Shown one piece after another: positions 58,368 through 64,000 of a stretch of DNA of 64,000 nucleotides (position 1 is the stretch's first letter; each line of letters starts with the position of its first letter). The stretch lies in contig RWJK01001724.1 in NCBI GenBank assembly GCA_004335835.1, forward strand, positions 1-64,000. The letters are read 5' to 3'. The notes below the pieces were generated by a model. The model was not told the origin of the DNA. It was given only the letters and a program-made list of their open reading frames with translations, and made no database searches. The position numbers were made by a program, and so were the translations under genes. Source of the stretch: Scenedesmus sp. ARA3. Its lineage: Eukaryota; Chlorophyta; Chlorophyceae; Sphaeropleales; Scenedesmaceae.

Positions 58368-60669
58368 CCCCTTTTTCATTGCGGCACAGCAGCACGCATA
58401 CGTTGTGTGAGGAATCACACAACTGCTGACAGCCTGGAGCTGTTTGTGCTGGTTTGCTGCTGTGGCAGCTGGCACAGCAACATGCATGTCAGCAGATGCT
58501 GCTGGCAAGCAGCCGCTGTTGCAGCACCACCCGTCTGCAAGCCAGAATGTCCGGCTCAGCATACGAGCTGCTTCGGCAGCAGTACACAGCATCCGATGGC
58601 GCTGGAAGCAACACGAGGCAGCCGACAGCACGAAGCCTGCGGAAGGGAATGGGCTCTTGAACACAAATCTTGGACACAACACAGCGCCTCATCATTGGAT
58701 CACCAATCAAGCCATAGCAACAACGCCAATGGCCCTGCGCCAAATTGGAGCGGCAATCACAGCTGATGCATCCTGCAGCTGACCCATGTGCTTGGACACT
58801 ACCCGCCTGTAGTGAGGCAGCAGGCACAGCAGCAGCAGCTGGCTACAGCGGCATGCTTGTATGTGCAGATGAGTATGCACGCCACTGCCGGCACCGAGCA
58901 GCACACCAGCTTGCAGTGGGGCACTGGCCTCAGAGCTGCATCAGCCCTGCAAGCAGCAGCAGCCGCTTGATCACAGAGCTTTGCTGTGAGCTGGCGCCAG
59001 CTAGCCATGTGAGTACGCATAATCTTGCATTATGCTTCACTGCAAATTCTTTCACTGCAACTCATAACAGCTGGCGCGAGCTGGACTGCCTCTGCAACAC
59101 AAGCAACTGCATGTGCAGAGTGTGCTGGTGCGCTGCGTATGCAGGCCTGCTGCAGCCCAGCCATGCAGCGGCCGCAGGGCTTGTGTTGTGTGCCAGCACA
59201 GCATGCTGCATGCGCATCTGGCGCCTGCTTTCCAGCGGCTCGGCCATGGTGGCTTTGTGTAAGAAGCAGGTGTACATGACGCAATGCTGCAGTGGTCGAA
59301 ACTGCAATGCTTGCATGAGGGGGGCCAGCACTGGCAAGGCTGCCAGCCAAGTGACTTGCTGCACGTGTGTGTCCACAGACCAGATGCATTTGGGAGCCTG
59401 CAAGCGAGAAAGCGCATCTGTGGATTGTGACGCTGATGAGTGTGCTGCAGTGCTACAGTTGAGCGTTGGAGTCTGACTCAAGTCGCAAGCCAGTGTCGGT
59501 ACAGTGCTTCATAGAACATCAGATTGTTGCTGCAGGCTTTTGCACGCTACTACTGGAGGCAACTGCCAGTATCTTGGAATTTCAACTGCTGAGCTGACTA
59601 TAATGCCCTTGAGACAGCTGCATGACCAACCGGAATCCATTGCTGTCAACATGGAGTTTGCAAACTGCACTTGCAGAGTTGCTGTGAGAATCAATGTCAC
59701 TTTTCTTGGCCTGTGGTGGCATCAATCGCTATCCGCCGTTTTCAGTGTCCACTTTTCTCTGCAATGCTCTAGCAGGATCTTAGCCGCTTTTTTATCAGAC
59801 CAATACTCACATCAACCTCATACTTGAGTGCTCAGCAAATGGAACGGAGCGTTACACTCCTGCTGTCTCACAGCGCACTGCTGAAAAGACAAAGAACTGG
59901 CTGCTCAACTGCTACAGCTGACGATGGTGGACAACCCATCTGTAAAGCATACCAGACTGGCAGGCCAGCATGATAGCACGGCCCTGAAAAGCCACACATG
60001 CACGGCTCTCCATACAATACACCTAACCCTGTGGACAGGCCGGCTGCAGTGGCTGCAGCATCGCGTGTCAGCCAAACCTGACAGCTCGCCGCTGCTCACT
60101 GCTGCGGTGTGGTTGCTGCTGTGGCATAGTCGCTGGCACATCCACCGGGAGGGTGAGGTGCCAAGACACTGCCAACCGCTGCACCAAGACAGAAGCAGGG
60201 AGCCCTTGCAGCCGTTGGTGCAGCACTACCAAACCGAAAACTGCTGCGGTGGCGCGCGAGGCTCCTGCTGATACATAGCACGCGCTGACGCCTCGGCTGC
60301 TACACGCGGCTAGAGGTCATCTGCGCATCCCAGCAACGTTGTTGCATCACATGAGGATGGCAAGAGAGCATTTACCTGCACAAAGAGCAGCAGCAAAGGC
60401 GCAACACATGTCAGTGATTGAGTCAGGACCGCCCGAACGCTACTGTTAAGGACTAGCAGCAAGAAAGCGAAAGCAGCAAGGCTGCCAACATGCTGGTGTC
60501 CGGAGGGAGCAATTGCGCTGTTGTCCTGAATGTGCAGTCCTCACTGCCTTGTACACAAATCATCCCAAACAAGACGACACCCGTTTTACCGCCCAGTTCA
60601 ACACAGTGCAGTCGCCTGCAGCCCCCAAACCCAGCCACTGCTCCAAGCTTTCATAAGACACATTCTCAC
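58368..60669. other. No gene recognised (3' regions of Nudix and PsaF)
   Basis: About 2.3 kb between convergent genes. A 243-codon Cys-rich frame at 58745-59476 has no domain and was not called. Confidence 0.5.
58463..58840 (+). repeat. Two echoes of the Nudix C-terminal coding region in the 3' region
   Basis: AGCTGGCACAGCA.CATGCA with CATGTCAGCAG at about 58465, and CCTGTAGTG.GGCAGC with GGCACAGCAGCA at about 58806, resemble 58286-58360 of the last exon. Confidence 0.65.
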
Positions 60670-62724
60670 TCACCGGGGGCTGACAGTGATGTTCTCGGCC
60701 TTCTCTGTCAGGGTGTTGGCCCTGAGCTCAGCCACCACCTGCACGGGCCAGGTGGCGCCCTGCCAGGTCAGGCGCAGCGCCGCGGGCACGTCGATGATGA
60801 TCTCCTTCTCAGTGGGCTTGGCCTCCTCGGCCTTCACCTTGTTCAGGTACAGGCGGCCCACGTAGCCGATCCAGCCGGCCACGTACAGGAAGCCAAAGGT
60901 GGGGATCTGCGCAGGTGCGGAATGACGGGACAGAAAATGACAGGATCAGAAGTGCAGGAAAGTCAGGGAAGGTTGACAGGGGTGTACAGGTGAGTCGGCA
61001 TGAAGTGGCTAAGTACTGCTGCTGTTTTGGCTGCTGAGCGCCAGGCGTTGCGGGATGCTGATGGTGATACTGCCCCTGCGCGTCGCTGCTGCTGTTGATG
61101 TCAGTGAATCACATCACTATAATTTGCCAGCAAAAACCAACTGGCTGCCACTGCGCTGCTGCTGTGCTGTCTGACATTGCTGCTGCAGCCGTAGCTCCGC
61201 CGCTGTCAGTTCCCGTCAGGCCACTGCTTGCCAAGCATGACCCCCATTGTCCTGCAAGTGCTGCAGCTGCTGCTAGCACACAACAGATCGCTGGTGACAG
61301 TCCTGCTGCTGCTGCAGTGTTCCAGCTGCTGCAATGTTCCAGTGACACGGCTGCACTTGTGGAGCTCCTGCTGGACTCCCTGCTGAAAATTCTTCGCCAC
61401 CCAGTCGACCACCAGGAAACAGCAGACCCCACCACATACATGCACGGGTCTCACGTATGCTTGCTAACATGCCACGCCGCAAGCAGCAAAACAGCAGCAA
61501 ACTACACGAGCGGGGTACTCACGAACACCTCTCCAGCGTGGCCGTACTTCAGGGCCAGTCCTGGGTCGCTGATCAGGTGGGGCAGGCCGTCAGCGCCGCA
61601 CAGCAGGCCGGCCTTTGCGTAGTTGGCAAAGCGCTTCTCAGTGCGGTCAATGGTGGCCTTGAGGGCGATGGCAGGCGCGCTGTCAGCCTCATACTGCGGG
61701 TGTGGAGGGTGAAGGTGAAGGAAGCATGAGGGTCAGAAGCAAGGGTGAGCTGAGGGTGAGCGGCACATGATTGCCGACAATGTGAGAAGGGTTGGCATGC
61801 GCTATATGATGGAGGGGTGTGCCCATATATGCAACGGGCGATCGTGCAACTGATCATGCTGCTTATCCTGCAAGCACTGCTGCTGCACATCAGGACCATG
61901 CATGACACGCTGCTGTTGTGATCACGCATCAGCTGTGGTTAGCACCAGTCACTCGACCAGTGCTGCTGCTGATGCTGTAGTGGACTGCATGTTCTGTGAT
62001 CACCCATCTGTATGTTGCTGCTGGCAATGTGGCAGCGTTGCTGCTGCTGGGTTGCCAGCACTGCCGCTGCTACTGCTGCTGCAAGTCCCTGCTGCTGATT
62101 TCCGCGCATGGACGCTGCTGCTGCCCACAGCAGCTGATGTGTGGCTGCAGTAGTGTCAGAGAAGGCCATTACAGGCTGCTTGCGTGTTCATTGGGCCAGA
62201 TCCTTCCATGACTGGGCTGGATCTGGCAACCACCCTGCAGGTGTTTCTGCTGTGCAGACACGATCGGCTCTTTAGAGCCTACCACGGCCCTTGCAGCTCC
62301 AGCGCGGCTGATCGTGCTGAACTAAAATACAATATATCTGATCCCGTGCTCGCGTGCATGCTCACGTTCTTCAGGCGCTTGTTCAGGCCCTTGACCTCGT
62401 TCTTGAGGCGCTTGGCATATGCCTTGCTCTCGCTGCATGGGGTCAGACCGCTGATGTCTGCCTTGGCTGCATCTGCCTGACCAAAGGCCAGCACTGTGGC
62501 CAGAGCAGCAGCTGCGACGGCCTTTGACACCTGGCTGTCCTCCTTCTGTGCTGCGCACACCACTGCCCTGCGCACAGGCTGAGCCTTCAGGGAAAGCCTG
62601 GCAGCCTTGCTGCAGGACACCTGCGAGGCAAGAGCGTGTCTGTCATGAATCTATCACGGGAGGGGCAAGAAGCGTTCAGGGTGCGATCACACACCTGCTG
62701 GGTGGAGCGGAGAGCGGCTGCCAT
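60670..62724 (-). CDS. PSAF: Photosystem I subunit III (PsaF)
   Basis: The plastocyanin/cytochrome c6 docking subunit of photosystem I. Exons 62724-62695, 62620-62366, 61693-61523 and 60906-60670, all phase 0, give 230 residues. A stromal transit region and an Ala-rich lumenal signal end at AKA before DISGLTPC (Asp65), leaving a 166-residue mature protein, the usual size. The Lys-rich docking helix carries [56 protein letters not shown] and GHAGEVF follow, then the membrane helix [24 protein letters not shown], and the C-terminus AENITVSPR. The two lumenal Cys are present. Codon use is strongly biased, as in highly expressed genes. It is upstream-divergent from the reductase at the right edge. 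Confidence 0.98.
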
Positions 62725-63961
62725 GGTGAATATAGGTGTATGGAGACGTTCTGCGACCGAATGCAGCGTGAGACGCGCCCGTTGAGTACCTTCGAGTGCT
62801 GGGTGTTACATCTCTGCTGATCGATGTTTTGGGGCTTGGGTTCAGACACCTGCCCGTGCAAGCTTCCGAAACTGCTTCTTGTGCATATAAAAAGCAGTTT
62901 GAATGTGTTGTGGCCGGCTAGCGGATGGTTTGGCTGTAGCCGTGCTGAACATCCACACGATTACTGCTGTGCCAAGCACCTTTACGCATGGCGCGGGACA
63001 CGATGCATTCATCGGTGATGGTTAACTGTTCTTTATGGCAGCTGTGAGGTGGTTCACAACCTGTCCACCAAGTACATCAGGCCTGGCCTGCACTGCATAC
63101 AGGCCTGTAGCAACATGCTAAGCAGCGGATTGTGATCCTCCCTTCTCAAGCACCAGATTATATTCATACTTTCTTCTGCAAGCTGGTGGGCAAGCTGGTT
63201 GCCAGGGTATGCTGTTACTTGGGCAGAGCGGGCATAAAGCAGGGTGGGTTTGTGTGCAAACACATAGTCAACTACGTCCGCCATGCAAGCCGGCCTCACG
63301 TCTGCTGCTGAGTTCAATGCGAGTGTCTCATATGGGCGAAGCCTGGTGAACAAGCTGTTTACTGTCACAATAAACCCAGCACCTGTGCATGGCAGGTCAC
63401 ACTTGGCGCTGTAGCAGCAGCAGCACTACAACTGATTGCAAGGGACTGCAGGTGCTGGGTTGTGTTCATTATCATGACTGTGAGTCATCTGCTGCTGACT
63501 TTCATCACTGGGATTGGTACAGCTGCTAGCACGCCGCACCCGAGGGGCCCAGGGCTGCACCCTCTCGCATCGCACTGGAGTCAAGCTGGCTTGCAAGCAG
63601 CCATGCTGCTGATTGCAAGCAGATGGCTATATGCCTGCTGTCTGATGTGAGGTCAAGATAACCTTTGCTGTGTTCTGCCAGGCAGGGGGCAGCTCACCAA
63701 GTGTTATAAGCAGGGTTGAATGCCTGGTTTCAAGCCCAGTTCGTACAACATTGAAGTTGGACTTCTTCGAGGAGCTTATTGCTGATGGCTGCTGTCATTT
63801 ACAGGCCAAGTCGCAGGGGATCCAACTGAGAGCATCCTCCAACCAATTTTGGAACAGCCAGGAACTGCTGCTGTCATGCTCGTGTTCCCACAAGCCTGAC
63901 TGAGTGGTGCTTAGCAACTTTTGTTTTATTCTTCGGTACTATCGCTATTCAAACTACTGCG
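62725..63961. other. PsaF upstream region and promoter of the right-edge gene
   Basis: About 1.2 kb. CATATAAAAAGC at 62884 resembles a TATA element on the plus strand. A 104-codon minus-strand frame at 63054-63368 has no recognised domain. Confidence 0.45.
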
Positions 63962-64000
63962 ATGGCCTCTGCCTGCGTTACTGGCGCGACGGGCTATGTC
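63962..64000 (+). CDS. Start of an NAD(P)-dependent epimerase/reductase-like protein (cut by window edge)
   Basis: Only 13 codons lie in the window: MASACVTGATGYV. VTGATGYV is the TGxxGxx dinucleotide-binding loop of extended short-chain dehydrogenases (epimerases, dihydroflavonol-reductase-like enzymes) at the expected distance from the start. Nothing more can be said about the substrate. Confidence 0.6.
   Translation, partial: MASACVTGATGYV

Noticed and set aside
58745..59476. 243-codon Cys-rich plus-strand frame
   Set aside because: It lies in the Nudix 3' region, has scattered Cys without a zinc-finger pattern and no homologue I recognise.
63054..63368. 104-codon minus-strand frame (RPACMADVVDYVFAHKP)
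   Set aside because: No start context, domain or splice partner; left as a possible but unsupported gene.

Overview
The window reads as nuclear DNA of a photosynthetic green alga (Chlorophyta). It carries intron-rich genes for photosystem I subunit PsaF, a PsbTn-like photosystem II peptide, plastid malonyl-CoA:ACP transacylase, a fibrillin and a CURT1-like thylakoid protein. It also carries mitoribosomal mS34, nucleolar NOL12/RRP17, a UVDE-type UV endonuclease and the ciliary protein CFAP418. TGTAA, the usual green-algal poly(A) signal, follows several stops. CAG/CTG triplets are very abundant in exons, introns and UTRs. I saw no tRNA, rRNA, CRISPR or intact transposon. A chlorophycean alga is likely, but the genus cannot be told from this sequence.

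Layout, left to right: MCAT (minus, 3' end cut by the left edge), mS34 (+), Q-rich protein 1 (+), a long gene-poor stretch (8.4-13.5 kb), UVDE (minus), CFAP418 (minus), EF-hand protein (+), fibrillin (minus), transglutaminase-like protein (+), cytochrome b5 protein (minus), NOL12 (+), DUF2064 glycosyltransferase-like protein (+), PsbTn-like (+), ubiquitin-fold protein A (minus), SRPBCC protein (+), ubiquitin-fold protein B (+), CURT1-like (minus), gene-poor repeats (50-54 kb), Q-rich protein 2 (minus), Nudix hydrolase (+), PsaF (minus), and the first codons of a Rossmann-fold reductase (+) at the right edge. Most genes sit in divergent pairs a few hundred bases apart. Exon models were built by hand from protein similarity, splice dinucleotides and phase. 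Nearly all close with matching phases; unresolved parts are stated.

The most unusual signal is a recurring architecture I call echo exons. Many exon edges, with their splice site and some flanking intron, occur again as a diverged copy about 100-290 bases away inside the adjoining intron. Donor-side copies lie downstream of the exon and acceptor-side copies upstream. I found this in MCAT, Q-rich 1, UVDE, ubiquitin-fold A, SRPBCC and CURT1, with similar copies after the stop codons of SRPBCC and Nudix. In three of these copies every base difference from the true exon is synonymous. A second genome-wide trait is repeat polarity: transcript-strand CTG runs often abut 3' splice sites, while CAG runs fill exons, UTRs and the starts of some introns. 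Other points are an in-frame TAG in Q-rich protein 2, two GC-AG introns, very small first coding exons, and a CFAP418/EF-hand divergent pair.
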